From Aliivibrio_A kagoshimensis (GTDB lineage: Bacteria; Pseudomonadota; Gammaproteobacteria; Enterobacterales; Vibrionaceae): 19,900 bases of DNA. The position numbers and the translations under genes are program-made. Positions 6,313-15,224 of this stretch are shown here, piece after piece (the stretch's first letter is position 1; each line of letters opens with the position of its first letter). The notes beneath the pieces are model-generated. The model was not told the origin of the DNA and searched no databases. It worked only from the letters and a program-made list of their open reading frames with translations. The DNA lies in NCBI RefSeq assembly GCF_050337105.1, contig NZ_JAKJSQ010000065.1, positions 1 to 19,900 on the forward strand. The letters are read 5' to 3'.

Positions 6313-6374
6313 GTTTTAAGAGAAGATTTGACAATGAATTGACGCAGCGTTCTCAATAGTTAGGCTAAATAATC

Positions 6375-7238
6375 ATGAACAACACTTTAAATGAACTACT
6401 TGATTTATTGCAACTGGAAACCTTAGAGCAGGGGTTATTTCGAGGTCAAAGCGAACATTTAGGCTTGCCACAAGTGTATGGTGGTCAAGTGGTTGGTCAG
6501 GCCCTTTCTGCGGCACGATACACAGTTGAGAGTGACAGAATGGTTCACTCTTTTCACAGCTACTTTCTCTACCCTGGCGATCCGCAAAAGCCCATCATTT
6601 ATGATGTCGAAACGCTTAGAGATGGTCGCAGCTTTAGTACGAGACGTGTGAAAGCGGTGCAAAATGGTCGCCCTATTTTCTACCTTACGGCCTCGTACCA
6701 TGGTGAGGAGCCGGGATTTGAGCATCAGTCTGAAATGCCCGATATTGCTGGTCCTGAGAACTATCGCTCTGAAACTGAGTTAGCCAATGCCATTAAATCG
6801 CAGCTTCCCCCTCAAGTTCAAAAGATATTCTGTACCGAAAAACCAATTGAAGTGCGCCCAGTCACCGTGATTAACCCACTTAAACCACATAAAGCCGAAG
6901 GTAAACAGTACCTGTGGATCAAAGCTAATGGTGAACTGCCAACCGATCAGCTGATCCATCAATATATGTTGGCTTACGCCTCGGATTGGGGATTTTTGGT
7001 CACCGCACTGCACCCTCACTCGGTCAGTCTGTTAACCCCAGGATTCAAAGTGGCCACTATCGATCATTCGATGTGGTTCCACCGCCCATTCAAGATGGAT
7101 GAGTGGTTACTGTTTGCTATCGAAAGCCCTAATGCCAGCGGCTCAAGAGGGCTAGTGCGTGGTGAGATATTTAATCAGCAAGGCCAACTGGTGGCCTCGG
7201 CGATTCAAGAGGGATTAATGCGTCAAACAAAAAGCTAA
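6375..7238 (+). CDS. tesB: Acyl-CoA thioesterase II
   Basis: Hydrolyses medium- and long-chain acyl-CoA to free fatty acid and CoA in the cytosol. The 287-aa protein is a double hot-dog fold. The catalytic triad falls at the same numbers as in E. coli TesB: Asp204 (YASDWGFL), Thr228 (KVATIDH) and Gln278 (AIQEGLMR). The N-terminal hot-dog has the usual YGGQVVGQALSAA and VHSFHSYFLYPGD segments. The SD is modest (TTAGG). It is divergent from ybaY and convergent with mdlB, with a 19-bp gap and no evident terminator. glnK-amtB, which lie between tesB and mdlB in E. coli, are absent here. Confidence 0.96.
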   Translation: MNNTLNELLDLLQLETLEQGLFRGQSEHLGLPQVYGGQVVGQALSAARYTVESDRMVHSFHSYFLYPGDPQKPIIYDVETLRDGRSFSTRRVKAVQNGRPIFYLTASYHGEEPGFEHQSEMPDIAGPENYRSETELANAIKSQLPPQVQKIFCTEKPIEVRPVTVINPLKPHKAEGKQYLWIKANGELPTDQLIHQYMLAYASDWGFLVTALHPHSVSLLTPGFKVATIDHSMWFHRPFKMDEWLLFAIESPNASGSRGLVRGEIFNQQGQLVASAIQEGLMRQTKS

Positions 7239-7257
7239 TCTATTCGATAACGCATGA

Positions 7258-9021
7258 TTAGACAGGCTCTGGTGACTCTTCCAACTGATGTAAGTGTTCA
7301 CCAACTTGTTGAAGTTTGTGCATCTGCCAATAGCGCCCTTGCTGCGCTATCAAGGCTTTATGTGAGCCTCGCTCTTCCAGCTTACCTTGATGCAGAACCA
7401 AAATTTCATCGGCATCCGCAATGGTAGAGAGTCGATGGGCAATCACCACTAAACTCAACTCTTCGCGCAGCGTAGATAAGGTTTTTTGAATTAATTGCTC
7501 GGTACCTGAATCAATATTCGCCGTCGCTTCATCCAAGATGAGTATTTTCGGCTTAGCAACCAAGACTCTTGCCAGGGCCAAAAGCTGCTTTTGACCGGCA
7601 GAGAGATTTACTTCACCCTGCCCTAGCTGAGTATTTAGTCCCTCAGATAATTGGTCAACGTATGCTGCAAGCCCGACTCGCTCTAAAGCGTCTTGAATCA
7701 ATTCATCACTCACCGCTCTGCCTAACGCCACATTGTCACGCACCGACTCACTTAACACATGCGGGTCTTGCTGAACCATGGATATCCCCTCTTTTAAAGC
7801 CTGATGTGAGAGAGTGTTTAGCTCCCGATCATCAAGTTTTAAAGAGCCGTTCTCGGCTGGGTAGAATCCCATCAACAACGCAGCCAAGGTGCTTTTGCCA
7901 CTGCCAGTATGACCCACCAAGGCCAAAAACCCCCGGTGAGGCAGTTCAAAGCTAATGTCATCAAGCACCTGCTGTTTACCGTCATAACTAAAACTGAGGC
8001 GGTTCACTGCAATCGCCCCCGAAGATAAACTACGTTGATCGTCTCCATAAGGCTGTTGTGGGGCATCCATCAAAGCAAACAGACGCTCACCGGCCACAAT
8101 GGCTTGCTGCAGTAGTGAGAGCTGCTGTGTCATCTCAATCAACGGCTCAGTCACACGGCCTAAATAGCTAATAAAGGCATAGAGCACCCCAACCCCGACT
8201 AGCTCAACCCCATTGAAACCAAACACGGCAACCAGTGACAACAGTGCGATGCCAGATAGCAGATCGATTAAGGGCCTTAATAAGATGCCGTTCAGCTTAG
8301 TAATGCCAATTTCCGCATCAAGATGTTGCTGATTAAGATCTCCATACTCTTTTGAAAAACGCTTCTCTTGACGCATTAACTGAATCAAGCTCATGCCCTG
8401 TACGGATTCGCTCATGGTGGCGTTTAAATCGGCAAGCAGATCCCGAACACGGCCATAGGCACTGGCGCTGACTCGCTGATAAAAAACCATCACGATACAG
8501 ATCACTGGGATCAATACCAAAACGACTAAGGTCAATCTCCAACTCAACAGAGTCATCACCACCAGCATGACTGATATCAGCGCCACATTGCGCATAGCAG
8601 TAGCCAACACCTGTACATAGAGATCTTTTAAGGTCTCAGTGTCATTGGTGATGCGAGAAACCAGTTTGCCAATTGGCGTGTAATCAAAAGCCGACAGCGG
8701 TTGATTGATGATAGAGCTATAGACCTGTTTCCTCACTTTTTGAACCACACCAATGGCTAGACGATTAAAGCGTAGCGACTGTTTGTAGTGCAACCATGCC
8801 GACGCCACTTGTAAAAAGACATACAGCAAAGCCAACCCGATTAACGTGGTTTGTGGGTAGTAATCTTTGGCTACATGATCATCTAAAAACACCTTAATGA
8901 GCCACGGGCCTGACACTTCGGCTAACACGGCCAATAACAACAATAGCGCCGCCATAGCTAACGCTTTAGGCTGACTGAATACGTAACGCAGCAGGCGAGA
9001 TAAAATTTGTTTTCTGTTCAT
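7258..9021 (-). CDS. mdlB: Heterodimeric ABC exporter subunit, MdlB/SmdB-type
   Basis: Half-transporter (587 aa) with an N-terminal six-helix exporter domain (about 1-320) and a C-terminal ATPase (about 330-570). Visible motifs are Walker A GHTGSGKST (370-378), signature LSAGQ (473-477), Walker B ILILD (493-497) followed by catalytic Glu498, and switch His529. The signature departs from LSGGQ, as expected for the partner that contributes the weak C-loop to the degenerate site. It pairs with mdlA, whose stop overlaps this start (TAATG at 9019-9023), so they are translated together. In E. coli the pair is SmdAB/MdlAB, a putative multidrug exporter; the substrate here is not evident. Confidence 0.93.
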   Translation of the reverse strand: MNRKQILSRLLRYVFSQPKALAMAALLLLLAVLAEVSGPWLIKVFLDDHVAKDYYPQTTLIGLALLYVFLQVASAWLHYKQSLRFNRLAIGVVQKVRKQVYSSIINQPLSAFDYTPIGKLVSRITNDTETLKDLYVQVLATAMRNVALISVMLVVMTLLSWRLTLVVLVLIPVICIVMVFYQRVSASAYGRVRDLLADLNATMSESVQGMSLIQLMRQEKRFSKEYGDLNQQHLDAEIGITKLNGILLRPLIDLLSGIALLSLVAVFGFNGVELVGVGVLYAFISYLGRVTEPLIEMTQQLSLLQQAIVAGERLFALMDAPQQPYGDDQRSLSSGAIAVNRLSFSYDGKQQVLDDISFELPHRGFLALVGHTGSGKSTLAALLMGFYPAENGSLKLDDRELNTLSHQALKEGISMVQQDPHVLSESVRDNVALGRAVSDELIQDALERVGLAAYVDQLSEGLNTQLGQGEVNLSAGQKQLLALARVLVAKPKILILDEATANIDSGTEQLIQKTLSTLREELSLVVIAHRLSTIADADEILVLHQGKLEERGSHKALIAQQGRYWQMHKLQQVGEHLHQLEESPEPV

Positions 9022-10760
9022 TACGCCTCCAACTCCGATACTAACATCTGATATTGATGCATTTCACTGTACCAACTGTTCTGATTGATTAGCTGCTGAT
9101 GCGTCCCTTGTTCGGTTACATGCCCCTGGTTTAATACGATGATCTGATCCGCTTGTTCCAGCGCCGTTAAACGGTGCGCAATCACAATCACACTCTGTTT
9201 CCGCTCACTACGATGAAGATTAGACAAAATTTGGTGTTCGGTACGACCATCCACCGCAGAAAGCGCATCATCCAAAATTAGAATCGGCGCATCCAATAAC
9301 AGAGCTCGTGCAATCGAGATCCGCTGCTTTTGCCCCCCTGATAATGTGATGCCTTTTTCACCCACCAAGGTTTCATAGCCCTGCTTGAACGTCATAATAT
9401 CCTCATCAATACAGGCTAACTGAGCCGCATGTCTTATCTGTTCGCGTGTTGCATTGGGAAAACCTAAAGCAATATTGTCAGCGATCGAGCGTGAGAATAG
9501 GAACGGCGCTTGGCTCACCACTGCAAACGTAGAACGCCACATGCTTAAATCAGCGTGTTTAATCTCCACATCTCCTAGGTGGATCTCCCCCTCTTTGAGC
9601 TCCTGCAAACGTAGCAGAAGAGCAATCACTGACGATTTACCGCTGCCAACAGGTCCCGCTAACCCTAAGATTGAGCCCGGTTGTAGACCAAACGCAATCT
9701 GATGGAGTACCGGATGTTGCTGACTGTGCCAGCTGAAGTTTTTTACATCGACATGGAGAGTGGTTGAGTTCTGGGTTAATTCACTGCTACCAGAGACAAT
9801 TTCAGGCTCCTCATCAAAAATAGTTTGCAGACGCTTCCATGCCGCTGAACCACGTTCGATAATATTAAACAGCCACGCGATGGCAAGCATCGGCCAGATC
9901 ATCAACCCTTGATACAGAGTGAAGGCCGTTAAATCCCCCAAGGTTAAGGCTCCTTGAGAGACCATGTAACCCCCACCCGCGACACTCAAAAAGAAAGACA
10001 TGCCTATGGTTGAATAGATCACAGGATCAAACTTAGCGTCCACTTCCGCTACCGCCATATTGTGTTCACCCGCTTGATCAGCAGCGGCATCAAAGTTAGC
10101 TTGCTGATGCTGCTCTAAACCAAACGAACGCACCATTCTGATGCCATTTAATGAGTCTTGTGTGGTTTCTGTTAAGGATGAGAACGCCGCTTGCGACGAA
10201 GAGAAACGACCATGCAGTTGTGAACCGAGTTTATTCACAAACAGCGCCATGATCGGCATTGGTAACAACGCGAGTAACGTCAACTCCCAACTGAGTTGTG
10301 TGGTCATCACAATCAACACAATGGCACCACTGATTAATGAGTCTGCTGCAGTAAGTACTCCCTCACCGGCTGTCATCACGACCGCGTTAACATCGTTGGT
10401 GGAACGGGCCATTAAGTCACCCGTTTTATAGCGCTCAAAAAAGCGAGGAGGATGCTTTGAAAAGTGCTTGAACAGTCGGTTACGTAGTACGGTTCCAAGT
10501 TCAGCTGCGGCACCAAACAGCCACACTCGCCACAAGACTCGGAGAAAATAGGAGAATAACCAAATACCTCCGATACCAAGAAGCGGTAACCACAGTTCAC
10601 TCTGGTGCATGGTTCCATCAACAACTTGATCCACCACTTGACCAATGAGCTTTGGCGGAATCACCTCAAGCAGAGAGACCACGGTTAAGATCAGGATAGC
10701 GCCCAAATATTTGCGCCACTGGCGTTTAAAATACCAAAAAAGCTGTGCAAAAATTCGCAT
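9021..10760 (-). CDS. mdlA: Heterodimeric ABC exporter subunit, MdlA/SmdA-type
   Basis: Half-transporter (579 aa), six-helix domain then ATPase. Motifs are Walker A GPVGSGKSS (369-377), canonical signature LSGGQ (473-477), Walker B ILILD (493-497) and His529. The catalytic Glu is replaced by Asp498 (LILDDALSAVD). With the LSAGQ of MdlB this makes one degenerate and one consensus ATP site, the hallmark of heterodimeric exporters. GGAG precedes the ATG by six bases. decR ends 10 bp upstream on the same strand, so decR-mdlA-mdlB is probably one operon, as E. coli ybaO-mdlA-mdlB order suggests. Transport direction should be outward; substrate unknown. Confidence 0.93.
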   Translation of the reverse strand: MRIFAQLFWYFKRQWRKYLGAILILTVVSLLEVIPPKLIGQVVDQVVDGTMHQSELWLPLLGIGGIWLFSYFLRVLWRVWLFGAAAELGTVLRNRLFKHFSKHPPRFFERYKTGDLMARSTNDVNAVVMTAGEGVLTAADSLISGAIVLIVMTTQLSWELTLLALLPMPIMALFVNKLGSQLHGRFSSSQAAFSSLTETTQDSLNGIRMVRSFGLEQHQQANFDAAADQAGEHNMAVAEVDAKFDPVIYSTIGMSFFLSVAGGGYMVSQGALTLGDLTAFTLYQGLMIWPMLAIAWLFNIIERGSAAWKRLQTIFDEEPEIVSGSSELTQNSTTLHVDVKNFSWHSQQHPVLHQIAFGLQPGSILGLAGPVGSGKSSVIALLLRLQELKEGEIHLGDVEIKHADLSMWRSTFAVVSQAPFLFSRSIADNIALGFPNATREQIRHAAQLACIDEDIMTFKQGYETLVGEKGITLSGGQKQRISIARALLLDAPILILDDALSAVDGRTEHQILSNLHRSERKQSVIVIAHRLTALEQADQIIVLNQGHVTEQGTHQQLINQNSWYSEMHQYQMLVSELEA

Positions 10761-10770
10761 TGTTTCTCCG

Positions 10771-11232
10771 TTAACTGATAGGTAGAGCAGTGGTATATTT
10801 CAAGGGTTCCATCGCAAACGTAGAGGTCACATTGGTTAAACCATCAATACTATTGACCAATCGCTTATAGAAGAGATCAAACTGCTTCATATCAGCCACC
10901 AGCACTTTCATCATGTAATCGTACTCGCCTGCCATACGATAAAATTCCATCACTTCCGAGTAATCAGAAATAATTTCAACAAACTGCTGATACCACTCAT
11001 GGGAGTGATCACTGGTTTTAATCTGCACAAACGCGGTAAAGGAGAGCCCTAACTTCTCAGGATTCAACAGAGCAACACGCTTGCTGATCACCCCAACCTC
11101 TTCCATTCTTTTAAGGCGCTTCCAACAGGGGGTTGTGGTTAAATTAACCGCTTCGGCTAAGTCCGCCAGAGAGAGTGTGCCATCTTGTTGCAGCAGCTGT
11201 AGCAGCTTCTTATCGACCCTATCCAATTCCAT
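10771..11232 (-). CDS. decR: Lrp/AsnC-family regulator, DecR (YbaO) type
   Basis: Transcription regulator of 153 aa. The N-terminal winged helix-turn-helix (about 1-60) includes LDRVDKKLLQLLQQDGTLS and the recognition-helix region TTTPCWKRLKRMEEVGVI. The C-terminal RAM-type ligand domain (about 65-150) contains the EFYRMAGEYDYMMKV core. In E. coli the equivalent DecR activates cysteine detoxification genes; here its place upstream of mdlAB suggests it controls the exporter, which is inference. The ATG at 11230-11232 is preferred to the GTG at 11241 because GGGTGG then lies five bases upstream. A 35-bp inverted repeat (11255-11289) in its promoter region is a likely autoregulatory operator. 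Confidence 0.9.
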   Translation of the reverse strand: MELDRVDKKLLQLLQQDGTLSLADLAEAVNLTTTPCWKRLKRMEEVGVISKRVALLNPEKLGLSFTAFVQIKTSDHSHEWYQQFVEIISDYSEVMEFYRMAGEYDYMMKVLVADMKQFDLFYKRLVNSIDGLTNVTSTFAMEPLKYTTALPIS

Positions 11233-11254
11233 AATTTCCACCCTAAAAGAGAAA

Positions 11255-11289
11255 ATTATTCTCTATATGTCGCTATATATGAGAATAAT
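11255..11289. promoter_or_regulatory. Inverted-repeat operator candidate between decR and queC
   Basis: ATTATTCTC (11255-11263) and GAGAATAAT (11281-11289) are perfect inverted arms, with a 17-bp AT-rich spacer. A third partial arm, GAGAAAAT, sits just left (11249-11256), so GAGAA half-sites recur at helical-turn spacing. Lrp-family proteins bind such arrays. A minus-strand TATATA (11274-11279), a possible decR -10, lies in the spacer. Repression of decR by its own product is the simplest reading. Confidence 0.5.
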
Positions 11290-11394
11290 AGTAATGGTCA
11301 GTATAACGTGTAACAGAATCTATAAAACAGCTGATGTGGCTTTTTTGTATCCAGTGGCTTAAGATCCTCCCATTAGACCAAAAGGAATATCAAA

Positions 11395-12048
11395 ATGAGC
11401 TCTGCAATTGTTGTTTTTAGTGGTGGTCAAGACTCCACAACCTGTTTGATTCAAGCCCTTACTCAATATGAGCACGTTCACTGCATCACTTTTGATTATG
11501 GCCAACGTCATAGCCAAGAAATTGATGTTGCCAAAAAAGTAGCTAAAGAGCTCGGCGCCGCATCGCATAAAGTGATGGATGTGAGTTTGCTTAATGAGTT
11601 GGCAATCAGCTCCTTAACCCGTGATAGCATTCCCGTATCCCATGTGTTAGATGAGAATGGGTTACCTAATTCGTTTGTCCCTGGTCGTAATATTCTGTTC
11701 CTTACCTTGGCGGGTATTTATGCCTACCAACTGGGCGCAGAATCTGTGATCACCGGTGTATGCGAAACCGATTTCTCCGGTTATCCCGATTGCCGTGATG
11801 AGTTCGTGAAATCAATCAATCAGTCATTGGTACTGGGAATGGACAGGCCGCTGAAAATTGAGACACCTCTGATGTGGCTGAATAAAGCGCAGACTTGGCA
11901 GCTAGCGGACTCATTTGGCAAGCTGGATTTTGTGCGTAACCACACCCTAACCTGCTATAACGGCATCATTGGAGATGGTTGCAAAGATTGCCCAGCATGC
12001 GAGTTAAGACAAAACGGGCTTGAAGAGTATTTATCAACCCAAAAGTAA
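11395..12048 (+). CDS. queC: 7-cyano-7-deazaguanine (preQ0) synthase
   Basis: Converts 7-carboxy-7-deazaguanine to preQ0 with ATP and ammonia, in the queuosine pathway for tRNA wobble base 34. The 217-aa protein has the PP-loop SGGQDS (9-14) and a C-terminal zinc site of four Cys (187, 196, 199, 202; CYNGIIGDGCKDCPAC). VPGRNILFL and the TDFSGYPDCRDEF segment are family hallmarks. It is slightly shorter than E. coli QueC (231 aa), but no motif is missing. AAAGGA lies upstream of the ATG at a good distance. It is divergent from decR and ends at a perfect palindrome (12071-12102). Queuosine acts on tRNA-Tyr(GUA), four copies of which lie 4.5 kb away. Confidence 0.96.
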   Translation: MSSAIVVFSGGQDSTTCLIQALTQYEHVHCITFDYGQRHSQEIDVAKKVAKELGAASHKVMDVSLLNELAISSLTRDSIPVSHVLDENGLPNSFVPGRNILFLTLAGIYAYQLGAESVITGVCETDFSGYPDCRDEFVKSINQSLVLGMDRPLKIETPLMWLNKAQTWQLADSFGKLDFVRNHTLTCYNGIIGDGCKDCPACELRQNGLEEYLSTQK

Positions 12049-12070
12049 ACGAATGCGTTGATGTAGGTAG

Positions 12071-12102
12071 TAATGAAGCCAATATTAATATTGGCTTCAT
12101 TA
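12071..12102. terminator. Perfect 32-bp palindrome, likely bidirectional terminator
   Basis: The 32 bases are fully self-complementary (arm TAATGAAGCCAATATT, 16 bp each side). They sit in the 62-bp gap between the convergent queC and RND pump genes, so the structure could stop or shield both transcripts. Neither side has a T-run, so it may be an mRNA-stabilising hairpin or a protein-binding site instead. Confidence 0.55.
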
Positions 12103-12110
12103 CACGACGA

Positions 12111-15100
12111 CTAACCGTGAGAGGCTCTCTGCTTCACATCCAGATCCAGCTCTTTTTCAAGCTCTGCTTCAACATAACCTGGAGAGTGAGTCGCTGCTGA
12201 GAGTAAGCGATACATCGCCGGAATAATAAACAGAGTAATCAGTGTCGCAAATGCCATCCCGAAGAACACCACAGTACCCACTGCAATTCGACTCTCCGAA
12301 CCTGCTCCTGTTGACATAATCAACGGAATCGAGCCCGCCAAAGTGGTAAACGCTGTCATTAATATTGGACGTAAACGACGCGCAGCCGCATCAACTACAG
12401 CTTGTTCAAACTCCACTCCGCGATCGCGCAGTTGATTGGCAAACTCGACGATTAAAATGCCATTTTTGGTCACCATACCAATCAGCATGATCATCCCAAT
12501 TTGGCTATAGATGTTCAGCCCTTGATTCATAAAGTAAAGCCCTAAAAAGCCCCCAAATACTCCCATTGGCACCGTAAACATCACGACTAATGGATTGATG
12601 AAGCTTTCAAACTGAGCGGCAAGCACTAGGTAGGCCACTAACAGCGCTAAACCAAATACAAACAGGATACTGCTTTGATTCTCTTTGTACTCTTTCGACT
12701 CTCCGCTATAAGCGACTGAAATGTCACTTGGCAGTAGCTCTATCGCTTTATCATCAAGAAAATTTAGCGCATCTCCTAAGGTATAACCGGCCGCCACCGT
12801 CCCACTTAACGTGATCGATTTCTGTTTGTTATTGTGCGAAAGGCGGTTGGCCGATGCGACTTCATCAATATGCGTAATGGTGTCTAAGGTAATAAGATCT
12901 CCAGAGGCGGAACGCATATAGATTTGACTTAAATCTCCCGCATTATTAAAGCTATTCTCATCCCCACGCAGATAAACATCGTACTCTTCACCACGCTCTA
13001 TATAGGTAGTTGTACTGCTGCCACCAAGCATAATCTCTAACGTATTCGAGACCTCTTGTACGCTAATGCCTAGCGTTGCCGCACGCTCTTTATCAATGGT
13101 CACAACCAGTTCAGGTGTTTTTTCCGAGTAGTCTAGATCGGCCCCTGAAATAATGCCGCTGTTGTCAGACTCCTGTTGCAGTAGCTGTGCCCATTTTTGC
13201 AGTTCACTGTAATCTGAACCGCCGAGTACAAACTGCACCGGATCACTGGAGCTACCTCTAAATCCAGGCATCATAGGGCGAACCATCACATCAGGGATAT
13301 CTTTTAGAGCTTTACTGACCATGCCTAACGCTTGCTGCGCACTGACGCTTCGGTCTGCCCAATCTTCCAACACCATGATAACAAAGCCAGTTTGGTCGCC
13401 GGCATTACCTCCAAAAGCCGGAGCTTGAGTACTAAAAGATTTAATAACGCCTTGACCCAATAGTGGCATCAGACGCTCTTCAACAATGTCCATGTTGGCG
13501 GTCATACGATTGTAACTGGTTCCTTCTGCTCCTTTAACAAACGCAAACAGAACCCCACGATCCTCTTTAGGTGCTAATTGCGAAGGAACCTGCTGCATGA
13601 GCCAGAAGCTGCCTGCAATACAGGCAGCAATAACCACAGGCGCGCCCCAACGAAACCGTACCGCTATCGTCACGACTCTTCGATATTGCAACTCTAAACG
13701 CTGAAACAGCGAATCCACTGCCCGATTAAATGCGTTGGGTTTAACATTCGCTTTCAATATTTTACTGCCGAGTACTGGGGTTAACGTCAGTGCGATCAAC
13801 GAAGAGAAGATCACCGACATCGCCAATAACACGGAGAATTCAGTAAACAATAAACCGACCATGCCATCCATAAAAGAGATCGGCAGAAACACCATCACTA
13901 AGACTAATGTGGTTGCCACTACCGCAAAACCCACCTCACGAGTTCCCTTATAAGCAGCCAGCAATGGTTTCTCTCCACGCTCAATATGGTGGAAAATATT
14001 CTCTACCACCACAATGGCATCATCCACCACTAAGCCGATAGCAAGAATTAGCGCCATCAAGGTGATCAGGTTGATTGAAAAACCAAAATAGTAAGCGGCA
14101 ATAAACGAAGAGATCAACGACACAGGTACGGTAATTGCCGGTATCAAGGTGGCACGAATTTGGCCAATAAAAATGTAAAGGACAAGGATAACTAAACCAG
14201 CAGTAATAAATAGCGTGTTATAAACTTCACTGATTGAGCGATCGATAAAAACCGTCGAATCATAATCGATCGCTAAACGGGCCCCTTCCGGCAAAAATTT
14301 TTGAATCTTGGCTACCTCATCATGTACCGCTGTCGCCACCTCCAGTGGATTGGCGTCCGATTGAGGAATAATGCCTAAGCTTAAATTCACCACGCCATCA
14401 CTTTTGAACGATGAGTTTTCGTTTTCTGCACCAATCGACACCGTCGCCACATCTTTTAAGTAGATAGGGGTGCCATCACTAGCAGTACGGACCACTAAGT
14501 AATCAAAATCTTGAGGTTCATCATAGAGCCTTGCGGTGCGCACAGACATCACAGTGGTATCGTTACGGACTTCACCAGCAGGGTTTTCTACATTCTCTGC
14601 CTTCAAGGCACTAACAATGTCTGAGGTGGTAACCTGACGCCCCGCCATCTGCGTTGGCTCGAGTTTGACATACATGACCTTGTACAGACCGCCTGAGATA
14701 TTAATGGAGCTGACGCCTGAAATAAGGCTAAATCTATCCTCGAGAACACGCTGTGCATAATCGGTTAACTGGGTTCGATCCATCTCAGTTGATGTCAGGT
14801 TGATGTACATCGACGCTTCACCTGAACCATTGTTTTTAGATACGATGGGATCGTCAGCTTCATCAGGCAGTGAACGCTGACCTTTGGCGACGGCATCACG
14901 AACATCACTCACCCCTTCAGTTAGGTTCCAACCTAAATCAAAAGTAATGGTAATACGCGACATGCCGTTTCGAGTGACGGAAGTGATTTCATCAATACCA
15001 CTAATACCCGTTATTTGGTCTTCAAGTACCGCCGTTATCTGGCTCTCCATGATCGTGGCAGCGGCACCCTCATAACGAGTCATCACGGTCACCACAGGGC

Positions 15101-15224
15101 TCTCTACATCTGGCATCTCTCGCACGGCCAATTTGGTGAACGAGACGATGCCAAATACACATAACAGTAGACTAAATACAATCGCGACCACGGGGCGTTT
15201 TACTGCCGTATCAGAGATCCACAT
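12111..15224 (-). CDS. RND multidrug efflux pump, inner-membrane subunit (HAE-1 family)
   Basis: Proton-driven exporter of 1037 aa, similar in length to AcrB. Residues about 1-30 form TM1 and about 335-560 the TM2-7 block. TM4 carries the proton-relay pair Asp401-Asp402 (GLVVDDAIVVVEN). The second bundle (about 850-1020) contains the TM10 Lys in GMVTKNGILIVEF. The large periplasmic porter/docking loops lie between. It begins one base before its partner MFP stops (TAATG at 15222-15226), so the two are co-translated. There is no outer-membrane channel gene beside it; a TolC encoded elsewhere is expected. Vibrios carry several such systems (Vex), and I cannot say which this is or its substrates. 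Confidence 0.94.
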   Translation of the reverse strand: MWISDTAVKRPVVAIVFSLLLCVFGIVSFTKLAVREMPDVESPVVTVMTRYEGAAATIMESQITAVLEDQITGISGIDEITSVTRNGMSRITITFDLGWNLTEGVSDVRDAVAKGQRSLPDEADDPIVSKNNGSGEASMYINLTSTEMDRTQLTDYAQRVLEDRFSLISGVSSINISGGLYKVMYVKLEPTQMAGRQVTTSDIVSALKAENVENPAGEVRNDTTVMSVRTARLYDEPQDFDYLVVRTASDGTPIYLKDVATVSIGAENENSSFKSDGVVNLSLGIIPQSDANPLEVATAVHDEVAKIQKFLPEGARLAIDYDSTVFIDRSISEVYNTLFITAGLVILVLYIFIGQIRATLIPAITVPVSLISSFIAAYYFGFSINLITLMALILAIGLVVDDAIVVVENIFHHIERGEKPLLAAYKGTREVGFAVVATTLVLVMVFLPISFMDGMVGLLFTEFSVLLAMSVIFSSLIALTLTPVLGSKILKANVKPNAFNRAVDSLFQRLELQYRRVVTIAVRFRWGAPVVIAACIAGSFWLMQQVPSQLAPKEDRGVLFAFVKGAEGTSYNRMTANMDIVEERLMPLLGQGVIKSFSTQAPAFGGNAGDQTGFVIMVLEDWADRSVSAQQALGMVSKALKDIPDVMVRPMMPGFRGSSSDPVQFVLGGSDYSELQKWAQLLQQESDNSGIISGADLDYSEKTPELVVTIDKERAATLGISVQEVSNTLEIMLGGSSTTTYIERGEEYDVYLRGDENSFNNAGDLSQIYMRSASGDLITLDTITHIDEVASANRLSHNNKQKSITLSGTVAAGYTLGDALNFLDDKAIELLPSDISVAYSGESKEYKENQSSILFVFGLALLVAYLVLAAQFESFINPLVVMFTVPMGVFGGFLGLYFMNQGLNIYSQIGMIMLIGMVTKNGILIVEFANQLRDRGVEFEQAVVDAAARRLRPILMTAFTTLAGSIPLIMSTGAGSESRIAVGTVVFFGMAFATLITLFIIPAMYRLLSAATHSPGYVEAELEKELDLDVKQRASHG

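Noticed and set aside
6935..6960. GTGAACTGCC motif resembling a type I-F CRISPR repeat
   Set aside because: It is a single occurrence inside tesB, in frame, with no second copy or spacer.
11360..11394. preQ1-type riboswitch upstream of queC
   Set aside because: The leader is short and shows no pseudoknot-like or conserved preQ1 aptamer pattern.
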